A stretch of DNA of 64,000 nt, from the NCBI RefSeq assembly GCF_004210375.1, contig NC_134825.1, positions 9,238,001 to 9,302,000 on the forward strand. Reading direction: 5' to 3'. Positions 46,401 through 60,200 of this stretch are shown piece by piece (positions within the stretch are counted from its first letter, which is position 1; every line of letters begins with the position of its first letter). The stretch is from Tachypleus tridentatus (lineage: Eukaryota > Arthropoda > Merostomata > Xiphosura > Limulidae). Made by a program: the position numbers and the translations under genes. The notes below the pieces were generated by a model. The model worked only from the letters and a program-made list of their open reading frames with translations, was not told the origin of the DNA and ran no database searches.

Positions 46401-47846
46401 CAGTTTACAGTTGGACCTTACGACAGTATAAATGTGATTACTTAGTAATATGTCCTCTCTTTACGTTTTCCTTTTGGTGCTTTGCAGTTTACAGTTGGAC
46501 CTCACGACAGTATAAATGTGATTACTTAGTAATATATCCTCTCTTTACGTTTTCCTTTTGGTGCTTTGCAGTTTACAGTTGGACCTCACGACAGTATAAA
46601 TGTGATTACTTGGTAATATATCCTCTCTTTACGTTTTCCTTTTGGTGCTTTGCAGTTTACAGTTGGACCTTACGACAGTATAAATGTGATTACTTAGTAA
46701 TATATCCTCTCTTTACGTTTTCCTTTTGGTGCTTTGCAGTTTACAGTTGGACCTTACGACAGTATAAATGTGATTACTTTGTAATATATCCTCTCTTTAC
46801 GTTTTCCTTTTGGTGCTTTGCAGTTTACAGTTGGACCTCACGACAGTATAAATGTGGTTACTTGGTAATATATCCTCTCTTTACGTTTTCCTTTTGGTGC
46901 TTTGCAGTTTACAGTTGGACCTTACGACAGTATAAATGTGATTACTTAGTAATATATCCTCTCTTTACGTTTTCCTTTTGGTGTTTTGCAGTTTACAGTT
47001 GGACCTTACGACAGTATAAATGTGATTACTTTGTAATATATCCTCTCTTTACGTTTTCCTTTTGGTGCTTTGCAGTTTACAGTTGGACCTTACGACAGTA
47101 TAAATGTGATTACTTGGTAATATGTCCTCTCTTTACGTTTTCCTTTTGGTGCTTTGCAGTTTACAGTTGGACCTTACGACAGTATAAATGTGATTATTTG
47201 GTAATATATCCTCTCTTTACGTTTTCCTTTTGGTGCTTTGCAGTTTACAGTTGGACCTCACGACAGTATAAATGTGATTATTTGGTAATATATCCTCTCT
47301 TTACGTTTTCCTTTTGGTGCTTTGCAGTTTACAGTTGGACTTCACGACAGTATAAATATGGTTATTTGGTAATATAACCTCTCTTTACGTTTTCCTTTTG
47401 GTGCTTTGCAGTTTACAGTTGGACCTTACGACAGTTTAAATGTGATTACTTAGTAATATATCCTCTCTTTACGTTTTCCTTTTGGTGCTTTGCAGTTTAT
47501 AGTTGGACCTCACGACAGTATAAATGTGATTACTTGGTAATATATCCCTCTCGTTACGTTTTCCTTTTGGTGCTTTGCAGTTTACAGTTGGACCTCACGA
47601 CAGTATAAATGTGATTACTTGGTAATATATCCTCTCTTTACGTTTTCCTTTTGGTGCTTTGCAGTTTACAGTAGGACCTCACGACAGTATAAATGTGATT
47701 ACTTGGTAATATATCCTGTCGTTACGTTTTCCTTTTGGTGCTTTGCAGTTTACAGTTGGACCTTACGACAGTATAAATGTGATTACTTAGTAATATGTCC
47801 TCTCTACGTTTTCCTTTTGGTGCTTTGCAGTTTATAGTTGGACCTT

Positions 47847-48346
47847 NNNNNNNNNNNNNNNNNNNNNNNNNNNNNNNNNNNNNNNNNNNNNNNNNNNNNN
47901 NNNNNNNNNNNNNNNNNNNNNNNNNNNNNNNNNNNNNNNNNNNNNNNNNNNNNNNNNNNNNNNNNNNNNNNNNNNNNNNNNNNNNNNNNNNNNNNNNNNN
48001 NNNNNNNNNNNNNNNNNNNNNNNNNNNNNNNNNNNNNNNNNNNNNNNNNNNNNNNNNNNNNNNNNNNNNNNNNNNNNNNNNNNNNNNNNNNNNNNNNNNN
48101 NNNNNNNNNNNNNNNNNNNNNNNNNNNNNNNNNNNNNNNNNNNNNNNNNNNNNNNNNNNNNNNNNNNNNNNNNNNNNNNNNNNNNNNNNNNNNNNNNNNN
48201 NNNNNNNNNNNNNNNNNNNNNNNNNNNNNNNNNNNNNNNNNNNNNNNNNNNNNNNNNNNNNNNNNNNNNNNNNNNNNNNNNNNNNNNNNNNNNNNNNNNN
48301 NNNNNNNNNNNNNNNNNNNNNNNNNNNNNNNNNNNNNNNNNNNNNN
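47847..48346. other. Assembly gap, exactly 500 N
   Basis: A round-number gap between the two satellites. The length is almost certainly a placeholder, so neither array's true size nor the junction between them is known. Confidence 0.98.
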
Positions 48347-48657
48347 CTTATGATTATAACATGGAATGTTACCTAAACACTTATGATTATACCATGGAAT
48401 GTTACCTAAACACTTATGATTATACCATGGAATGTTACCTAAACACTTATGATTATACCATGGAATGTTACCTAAACACTTATGATTATACCATGGAATG
48501 TTACCTAAACACTTATGATTATACCATGGAATGTTACCTAAACACTTATGATTATACCATGGAATGTTACCTAAACACTTATGATTATACCATGGAATGT
48601 TACCTAAACACTTATGATTATACCATGGAATGTTACCTAAACACTTATGATTATACC

Positions 48658-48690
48658 ATGAATTTGGAATGCAATGTTGACCTAAACACT
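48658..48690 (+). repeat. Aberrant 33-bp-array unit with insertion
   Basis: The unit reads ACCATGAATTTGGAATGCAA then TGTTGACC instead of ACCATGGAATGTTACC. This 12-bp insertion is one of very few length variants. Another lies at 50434-50460 (ACACTTATGGAATGTAC), and a 3-bp insertion occurs near 51304. Confidence 0.85.
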
Positions 48691-51600
48691 TATGATTATA
48701 CCATGGAATGTTACCTAAAACACTTATGATTATACCATGGAATACTACCCAAAACTTTATGATTATACCATGGAATGTTACCTAAACACTTATGATTATA
48801 CCATGGAATGTTACCTAAACACTTATGATTATACCATGGAATGTTACCTAAACACTTATTATTATACCATGGAATACTACCTAAACACTTATGATTATAC
48901 CATGGAATGTTACCTAAACACTTATGATTATACCATGGAATGTTACCTAAACACTTATGATTATACCATGGAATGTTACCTAAACACTTATGATTATACC
49001 ATGGAATGTTACCTAAACACTTATGATTATACCATGGAATGTTACCTAAACACTTATGATTATACCATGGAATGTTACCTAAACACTTATGATTATGCCA
49101 TGGAATGTTACCTAAACACTTATGATTATACCATGAAATGTTACCTAAACACTTATGATTATACCATGGAATGTTACCTAAACACTTATGATTATACCAT
49201 GGAATGTTACCTAAACACTTATGATTATACCATGGAATGTTACCTAAACACTTATGATTATACCATGGAATGTTACCTAAACACTTATGATTATACCATG
49301 GAATGTTACCTAAACACTTATGATTATACCCATGGAATGTTACCTAAACACTTATGATTATACCATGGAATGTTACCTAAACACTTATGATTATACCATG
49401 GAATGTTACCTAAACACTTATGATTATACCATGGAATGTTACCTAAACACTTATGATTATACCATGGAATGTTACCTAAACACTTATGATTATACCATGG
49501 AATGTTACCTAAACACTTATGATTATACCATGGAATGTTACCTAAACACTTATGATTATACCATGGAATGTTACCTAAACACTTATGATTATACCATGGA
49601 ATGTTACCTAAACACTTATGATTATACCATGGAATGTTACCTAAACACTTATGATTATACCATGGAATGTTACCTAAACACTTATGATTATACCATGGAA
49701 TGTTACCTAAACACTTATGATTATACCATGGAATGTTACCTAAACACTTATGATTATACCATGGAATGTTACCTAAAACTTTATGATTATACCATGGAAT
49801 GTTACCTAAACACTTATGATTATACCATGGAATGTTACCTAAACACTTATGATTATAACATGGAATGTTACCTAAACACTTATGATTATACCATGAAATA
49901 CTACCTAAACACTTATGATTATACCATGGAATGTTACCTAAACACTTATGATTATACCATGAAATGTTACCTAAACACTTATAATTATACCATGGAATGT
50001 TACCTAAACACTTATGATTATACCATGGAATGTTACCTAAACACTTATGATTATACCATGGAATGTTACCTAAACACTTATGATTATACCATGGAATGTT
50101 ACCTAAACACTTATGATTATACCATGGAATGTTACCTAAACACTTATGATTATACCATGGAATGTTACCTAAACACTTATGATTATACCATGGAATGTTA
50201 CCTAAACACTTATGATTATACCATGGAATGTTACCTAAACACTTATGATTATACCATGGAATGTTACCTAAACACTTATGATTATACCATGGAATGTTAC
50301 CTAAACACTTATGATTATACCATGGAATGTTACCTAAACACTTATGATTATACCATGGAATGTTACCTAAACACTTATGATTATACCATGGAATGTTACC
50401 TAAACACTTATGATTATACCATGGAATGTTACCTAAACACACTTATGGAATGTACTTATGATTATACCATGGAATGTTACCTAAACACTTATGATTATAC
50501 CATGGAATGTTACCTAAACACTTATGATTATACCATGGAATGTTACCTAAACACTTATGATTATACCATGGAATGTTACCTAAACACTTATGATTATACC
50601 ATGGAATGTTACCTAAACACTTATGATTATACCATGGAATGTTACCTAAACACTTATGATTATACCATGGAATGTTACCTAAACACTTATGATTATACCA
50701 TGGAATGTTACCTAAACACTTATGATTATACCATGGAATGTTACCTAAACACTTATGATTATACCATGGAATGTTACCTAAACACTTATGATTATACCAT
50801 GGAATGTTACCTAAACACTTATGATTATACCATGGAATGTTACCTAAACACTTATGATTATACCATGGAATGTTACCTAAACACTTATGATTATACCATG
50901 GAATGTTACCTAAACACTTATGATTATACCATGGAATGTTACCTAAACACTTATGATTATACCATGGAATGTTACCTAAACACTTATGATTATACCATGG
51001 AATGTTACCTAAACACTTATGATTATACCATGGAATGTTACCTGAACACTTATGATTATACCATGGAATGTTACCTAAACACTTATGATTATACCATGAA
51101 ATGTTACCTAAACACTTATGATTATACCATGGAATGTTACCTAAACACTTATGATTATACCATGGAATGTTACCTAAACACTTATGATTATACCATGGAA
51201 TGTTACCTAAACACTTATGATTATACCATGGAATGTTACCTAAACACTTATGATTATACCATGGAATGTTACCTAAACACTTATGATTATAACATGAAAT
51301 GTTACTACCTAAACACTTATGATTATACCATGGAATGTTACCTAAACACTTATGATTATACCATGGAATGTTACCTAAACACTTATGATTATACCATGGA
51401 ATGTTACCTAAACACTTATGATTATACCATGGAATGTTACCTAAACACTTATGATTATACCATGGAATGTTACCTAAACACTTATGATTATACCATGGAA
51501 TGTTACCTAAACACTTATGATTATACCATGGAATGTTACCTAAACACTTATGATTATACCATGGAATGTTACCTAAACACTTATGATTATACCATGGAAT

Positions 51601-54600
51601 GTTACCTAAACACTTATGATTATACCATGGAAATACTACCTAAACACTTATGATTATACCATGGAATGTTACCTAAACACTTATGATTATACCATGGAAT
51701 GTTACCTAAACACTTATGATTATACCATGGAATGTTACCTAAACACTTATGATTATACCATGGAATGTTACCTAAACACTTATGATTATACCATGGAATG
51801 TTACCTAAACACTTATGATTATACCATGGAATGTTACCTAAACACTTATGATTATACCATGGAATGTTACCTAAACACTTATGATTATACCATGGAATGT
51901 TACCTAAACACTTATGATTATACCATGGAATGTTACCTAAACACTTATGATTATACCATGGAATGTTACCTAAACACTTATGATTATACCATGGAATACT
52001 TACCTAAACACTTATGATTATACCATGGAATGTTACCTAAACACTTATGATTATACCATGGAATGTTACCTAAACACTTATGATTATACCATGGAATGTT
52101 ACCTAAACACTTATGATTATACCATGGAATGTTACCTAAACACTTATGATTATACCATGGAATGTTACCTAAACACTTATGATTATACCATGGAATGTTA
52201 CCTAAACACTTATGATTATACCATGGAATGTTACCTAAACACTTATGATTATACCATGGAAATGTTACCTAAACACTTATGATTATACCATGGAATGTTA
52301 CCTAAACACTTATGATTATACCATGGAATACTACCTAAACACTTATGATTATACCATGGAATGTTACCTGAACACTTATGATTATAACATGGAATGTTAC
52401 CTAAACACTTATGATTATACCATGGAATGTTACCTAAACACTTATGATTATACCATGGAATGTTACCTAAACACTTATGATTATACCATGAAATACTACC
52501 TAAACACTTATGATTATACCATGGAATGTTACCTAAACACTTATGATTATACCATGGAATGTTACCTAAACACTTATGATTATACCATGGAATGTTACCT
52601 AAACACTTATGATTATACCATGGAATGTTACCTAAACACTTATGATTATACCATGGAATGTTACCTAAACACTTATGATTATACCATGGAATGTTACCTA
52701 AACACTTATGATTATACCATGGAATGTTACCTAAACACTTATGATTATACCATGGAATGTTACCTAAACACTTATGATTATACCATGGAATGTTACCTAA
52801 ACACTTATGATTATACCATGGAATGTTACCTAAACACTTATGATTATACCATGGAATGTTACCTAAACACTTATGATTATACCATGGAATGTTACCTAAA
52901 CACTTATGATTATACCATGGAATGTTACCTAAACACTTATGATTATACCATGGAATGTTACCTAAACACTTATGATTATACCATGGAATACTACCTAAAC
53001 ACTTATGATTATACCATGGAATGTTACCTAAACACTTATGATTATACCATGGAATGTTACCTAAACACTTATGATTATACCATGGAATGTTACCTAAACA
53101 CTTATGATTATAACATGGAATACTACCTAAACACTTATGATTATACCATGGAATGTTACCTAAACACTTATGATTATACCATGGAATGTTACCTAAACAC
53201 TTATGATTATACCATGGAATGTTACCTAAACACTTATGATTATACCATGGAATGTTACCTAAACACTTATGATTATACCATGGAATGTTACCTAAACACT
53301 TATGATTATACCATGGAATGTTACCTAAACACTTATGATTATACCATGGAATGTTACCTAAACACTTATGATTATACCATGGAATGTTACCTAAACACTT
53401 ATGATTATACCATGGAATGTTACCTAAACACTTATGATTATATCATGAAAAACTACCGAAACACTTATGATTATGCCATGGAATGTTATCTAAACACTTA
53501 TGATTATACCATGGAATGTTACATAAACACTTATGATTATACCATGGAATGTTACCTAAACACTTATGATTATATCCATGGAATGTTACCTAAACACTTA
53601 TGATTATACCATGGAATGTTACCTAAACACTTATGATTATACCATGAAATGTTACCTAAACACTTATGATTATACCATGGAATGTTACCTAAACACTTAT
53701 GATTATACCATGGAATGTTACCTAAACACTTATGATTATACCATGGAATGTTACCTAAACACTTATGATTATACCATGGAATGTTACCTAAACACTTATG
53801 ATTATACCATGGAATGTTACCTAAACACTTATGATTATACCATGGAATGTTACCTAAACACTTATGATTATACCATGGAATGTTACCTAAACACTTATGA
53901 TTATACCATGGAATGTTACCTAAACACTTATGATTATACCATGAAATACTACCTAAACACTTATGATTATACCATGGAATGTTACCTAAACACTTATGAT
54001 TATACCATGGAATGTTACCTAAACACTTATGATTATACCATGGAATGTTACCTAAACACTTATGATTATACCATGGAATGTTACCTAAACACTTATGATT
54101 ATACCATGGAATGTTACCTAAACACTTATGATTATACCATGGAATGTTACCTAAACACTTATGATTATACCATGGAATGTTACCTAAACACTTATGATTA
54201 TACCATGGAATGTTACCTAAACACTTATGATTATACCATGGAATGTTACCTAAACACTTATGATTATACCATGGAATGTTACCTAAACACTTATGATTAT
54301 ACCATGGAATACTACCTAAACACTTTATGATAATACCATGGAATGTTACCTAAACACTTATGATTATACCATGGAATGTTACCTAAACACTTATGATTAT
54401 AACATGGAATGTTACCTAAACACTTATGATTATAACATGGAATGTTACCTAAACACTTATGATTATACCATGGAATGTTACCTAAACACTTATGATTATA
54501 CCATGGAATGTTACCTAAACACTTATGATTATACCATGGAATGTTACCTAAACACTTATGATTATACCATGGAATGTTACCTAAACACTTATGATTATAC

Positions 54601-57299
54601 CATGGAATGTTACCTAAACACTTATGATTATACCATGGAATGTTACCTAAACACTTATGATTATACCATGGAATGTTACCTAAACACTTATGATTATACC
54701 ATGGAATGTTACCTAAACACTTATGATTATACCATGGAATGTTACCTAAACACTTATGATTATACCATGGAATGTTACCTAAACACTTATGATTATACCA
54801 TGGAATGTTACCTAAACACTTATGATTATACCATGGAATGTTACCTAAACACTTATGATTATACCATGGAATGTTACCTGAACACTTATGATTATACCAT
54901 GGAATGTTACCGAAACACTTATGATTATACCATGAAATGTTACCTAAACACTTATGATTATACCATGGAATGTTACCTAAACACTTATGATTATATCATG
55001 GAATGTTACCTAAACACTTATGATTATACCATGGAATGTTACATAAACACCTATGATTATACCATGGAATGTTACCTAAACACTTATGATTATACCATGG
55101 AATGTTACCTAAACACTTATGATTATACCATGGAATGTTACCTAAACACTTATGATTATACCATGGAATGTTACCTAAACACTTATGATTATACCATGGA
55201 ATGTTACCTAAACACTTATGATTATACCATGGAATGTTACCTAAACACTTATGATTATACCATGGAATGTTACCTAAACACTTATGATTATACCATGGAA
55301 TGTTACCTAAACACTTATGATTATACCATGGAATGTTACCTAAACACTTATGATTATACCATGGAATGTTACCTAAACACTTATGATTATACCATGGAAT
55401 GTTACCTAAACACTTATGATTATACCATGGAATGTTACCTAAACACTTATGATTATACCATGGAATGTTACCTAAACACTTATGATTATACCATGGAATG
55501 TTACCTAAACACTTATGATTATACCATGGAATGTTACCTAAACACTTATGATTATACCATGGAATGTTACCTAAACACTTATGATTATACCATGGAATGT
55601 TACCTAAACACTTATGATTATACCATGGAATGTTACCTAAACACTTATGATTATACCATGGAATGTTACCTAAACACTTATGATTATACCATGGAATGTT
55701 ACCTAAACACTTATGATTATACCATGAAATACTACCTAAACACTTATGATTATACCATGGAATGTTACCTAAACACTTATGATTATACCATGAAATACTA
55801 CCTAAACACTTATGATTATACCATGGAATGTTACCTAAACACTTATGATTATACCATGGAATGTTACCTAAACACTTATGATTATACCATGGAATGTTAC
55901 CTAAACACTTATGATTATACCATGGAATGTTACCTAAACACTTATGATTATACCATGGAATGTTACCTAAACACTTATGATTATACCATGGAATGTTACC
56001 TAAACACTTATGATTATACCATGGAATGTTACCTAAACACTTATGATTATACCATGGAATGTTACCTAAACACTTATGATTATACCATGGAAATACTACC
56101 TAAACACTTATGATTATACCATGGAATGTTACCTAAACACTTATGATTATACCATGGAATGTTACCTAAACACTTATGATTATACCATGGAATGTTACCT
56201 AAACACTTATGATTATACCATGGAATGTTACCTAAACACTTATGATTATACCATGGAATGTTACCTAAACACTTATGATTATACCATGGAATGTTACCTA
56301 AACACTTATGATTATACCATGGAATGTTACCTAAACACTTATGATTATACCATGGAATGTTACCTAAACACTTATGATTATACCATGGAATGTTACCTAA
56401 ACACTTATGATTATACCATGGAATGTTACCTAAACACTTATGATTATACCATAAAATACTACCTAAACACTTATGATTATACCATGGAATGTTACCTAAA
56501 CACTTATGATTATACCATGGAATGTTACCTAAACACTTATGATTATAACATGGAATGTTACCTAAACACTTATTATTATAACATGAAATACTACCTAAAC
56601 ACTTATGATTATACCATGGAATGTTACCTAAACACTTATGATTATACCATGGAATGTAACCTAAACACTTATGATTATACCATGGAATGTTACCTAAACA
56701 CTTATGATTATACCATGGAATGTTACCTAAACACTTATGATTATACCATGGAATGTTACCTAAACACTTATGATTATACCATGGAATGTTACCTAAACAC
56801 TTATGATTATGCCATGGAATGTTACCTAAACACTTATGATTATACCATGGAATGTTACCTAAACACTTATGATTATACCATGGAATGTTACCTAAACACT
56901 TATGATTATACCATGAAATGTTACCTAAACACTTATGATTATACCATGGAATGTTACCTAAACACTTATGATTATACCATGGAATGTTACCTAAACACTT
57001 ATGATTATACCATGGAATGTTACCTAAACACTTATGATTATACCATGGAATGTTACCTAAACACTTATGATTATACCATGGAATGTTACCTAAACACTTA
57101 TGATTATACCATGGAATGTTACCTAAACACTTATGATTATACCATGGAATGTTACCTAAACACTTATGATTATACCATGGAATGTTACCTAAACACTTAT
57201 GATTATACCATGGAATGTTACCTAAACACTTATGATTATACCATGGAATGTTACCTAAACACTTATGATTATACCATAAAATACTACCTAAAACTTATG

Positions 57300-60200
57300 A
57301 TTATACCATGGAATGTTACCTAAACACTTATGATTATACCATGGAATGTTACCTGAACACTTATGATTATAACATGGAATGTTACCTAAACACTTATGAT
57401 TATACCATGAAATACTACCTAAACACTTATGATTATACCATGGAATGTTACCTAAACACTTATGATTATACCATGGAATGTTACCTAAACACTTATGATT
57501 ATACCATGGAATGTTACCTAAACACTTATGATTATACCATGGAATGTTACCTAAACACTTATGATTATACCATGGAATGTTACCTAAACACTTATGATTA
57601 TACCATGGAATGTTACCTAAACACTTATGATTATACCATGGAATGTTACCTAAACACTTATGATTATACCATGGAATGTTACCTAAACACTTATGATTAT
57701 ACCATGGAATGTTACCTAAACACTTATGATTATACCATGGAATGTTACCTAAACACTTATGATTATAACATGGAATGTTACCTAAACACTTATGATTATA
57801 CTATAAAATACTACCTAAAACTTTATGATTATACCATGGAATGTTACCTAAACACTTATGATTATACCATGGAATGTTACCTAAACACTTATGATTATAA
57901 CATGAAATACTACCTAAACACTTATGATTATACCATGGAATGTTACCTAAACACTTATGATTATACCATGGAATGTTACCTAAACACTTATGATTATACC
58001 ATGGAATGTTACCTAAACACTTATGATTATACCATGGAATGTTACCTAAACACTTATGATTATACCATGGAATGTTACCTAAACACTTATGATTATACCA
58101 TGGAATGTTACCTAAACACTTATGATTATACCATGGAATGTTACCTAAACACTTATGATTATACCATGGAATGTTACCTAAACACTTATTATTATAACAT
58201 GAAATACTACCTAAACACTTATGATTATACCATGGAATGTTACCTGAACACTTATGATTATACCATGGAATGTTACCTAAACACTTATGATTATACCATG
58301 AAATACTACCTAAACACTTATGATTATACCATGGAATGTTACCTAAACACTTATGATTATACCATGGAATGTTACCTAAACACTTATGATTATACCATGG
58401 AATGTTACCTAAACACTTATGATTATGCCATGGAATGTTACCTAAACACTTATGATTATACCATGGAATGTTACCTAAACACTTATGATTATACCATGGA
58501 ATGTTACCTAAACACTTATGATTATATCATGAAAAACTACCGAAACACTTATGATTATGCCATGGAATGTTATCTAAACACTTATGATTATACCATGGAA
58601 TGTTACCTAAACACTTATGATTATACCATGGAATGTTACCTAAACACTTATGATTATACCATGGAATGTTACCTAAACACTTATGATTATATCATGAAAT
58701 ACTACCTAAACACTTATGATTATGCCATGGAATGTTACCTAAACACTTATGATTATACCATGGAATGTTACCTAAACACTTATGATTATACCATGGAATG
58801 TTACCTAAACACCTATGATTATACCATGGAATGTTACCTAAACACTTATGATTATACCATGGAATGTTACCTAAACACTTATGATTATGCCATGGAATGT
58901 TACCTAAACACTTATGATTATACCATGGAATGTTACCTAAACACTTATGATTATACCATGGAATGTTACCTAAACACTTATGATTATATCATGAAATACT
59001 ACCGAAACACTTATGATTATGCCATGGAATGTTACCTAAACACTTATGATTATACCATGAAATTCTACCTAAACACTTATGATTATACCATGGAATGTTA
59101 CCTAAACACTTATGATTATACCATGGAATGTTACCTAAACACTTATGATTATACCATGGAATGTTACCTAAACACTTATGATTATACCATGGAATGTTAC
59201 CTAAACACTTATGATTATACCATGGAATGTTACCTAAACACTTATGATTATACCATGGAATGTTACCGAAACACTTATGATTATACCATGAAATGTTACC
59301 TAAACACTTATGATTATACCATGGAATGTTACCTAAACACTTATGATTATAACATGGAATGTTACCTAAACACTTATGATTATACTATAAAATACTACCT
59401 AAAACTTTATGATTATACCATGGAATGTTACCTAAACACTTATGATTATACCATGGAATGTTACCTGAACACTTATGATTATAACATGGAATGTTACCTA
59501 AACACTTATTATTATAACATGAAATACTACCTAAACACTTATGATTATACCATGGAATGTTACCTGAACACTTATGATTATACCATGGAATGTAACCTAA
59601 ACACTTATGATTATACCATGGAATGTTACCTAAACACTTATGATTATACCATGGAATGTTACCTAAACACCTATGATTATACCATGGAATGTTACCTAAA
59701 CACTTATGATTATACCATGGAATGTTACCTAAACACTTATGATTATGCCATGGAATGTTACCTAAACACTTATGATTATACCATGGAATGTTACCTAAAC
59801 ACTTATGATTATACCATGGAATGTTACCGAAACACTTATGATTATACCATGGAATGTTACCTAAACACTTATGATTATAACATGGAATGTTACCTAAACA
59901 CTTATGATTATACTATAAAATACTACCTAAAACTTTATGATTATACCATGGAATGTTACCTAAACACTTATGATTATACCATGGAATGTTACCTGAACAC
60001 TTATGATTATAACATGGAATGTTACCTAAACACTTATTATTATAACATGAAATACTACCTAAACACTTATGATTATACCATGGAATGTTACCTGAACACT
60101 TATGATTATACCATGGAATGTAACCTAAACACTTATGATTATACCATGGAATGTTACCTAAACACTTATGATTATACCATGGAATGTTACCTAAACACTT

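Larger units (their letters stand above)
32391..47846 (+). repeat. 84-bp satellite array, about 184 units
   Basis: 15,456 bp of head-to-tail 84-bp units (15,456/84 = 184.0, with a few compensating one-base indels) running into the assembly gap. Each unit carries CGACAGTATAAATGTGATTA, GGTAATATATCCTCTC and CCTTTTGGTGCTTTGCAG, then TTTACAGTTGGACC. Variation is limited to recurrent sites: ACCTCACG/ACCTTACG, TTGGTAAT/TTAGTAAT/TTTGTAAT, TATATCC/TATGTCC, GATTAC/GATTAT/GGTTAT and GCTTTGC/GTTTTGC. One frame has no stop over most of the array, giving open frames of up to 1935 codons of a 28-residue repeat. It has no in-frame ATG start, and the common variants change amino acids (Ser/Leu, Tyr/Cys, Asp/Gly) as freely as they are silent, so I see no sign of protein selection. 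Confidence 0.97.

Noticed and set aside
32414..47377. Very long open frames (up to 1935 codons) of a 28-residue repeat, as a giant repeat protein
   Set aside because: They follow from an 84-bp period divisible by three. The frame begins at TTG, not ATG, has no in-frame ATG in the standard unit, is broken by indels and point stops several times, and the recurrent variants alter residues freely.
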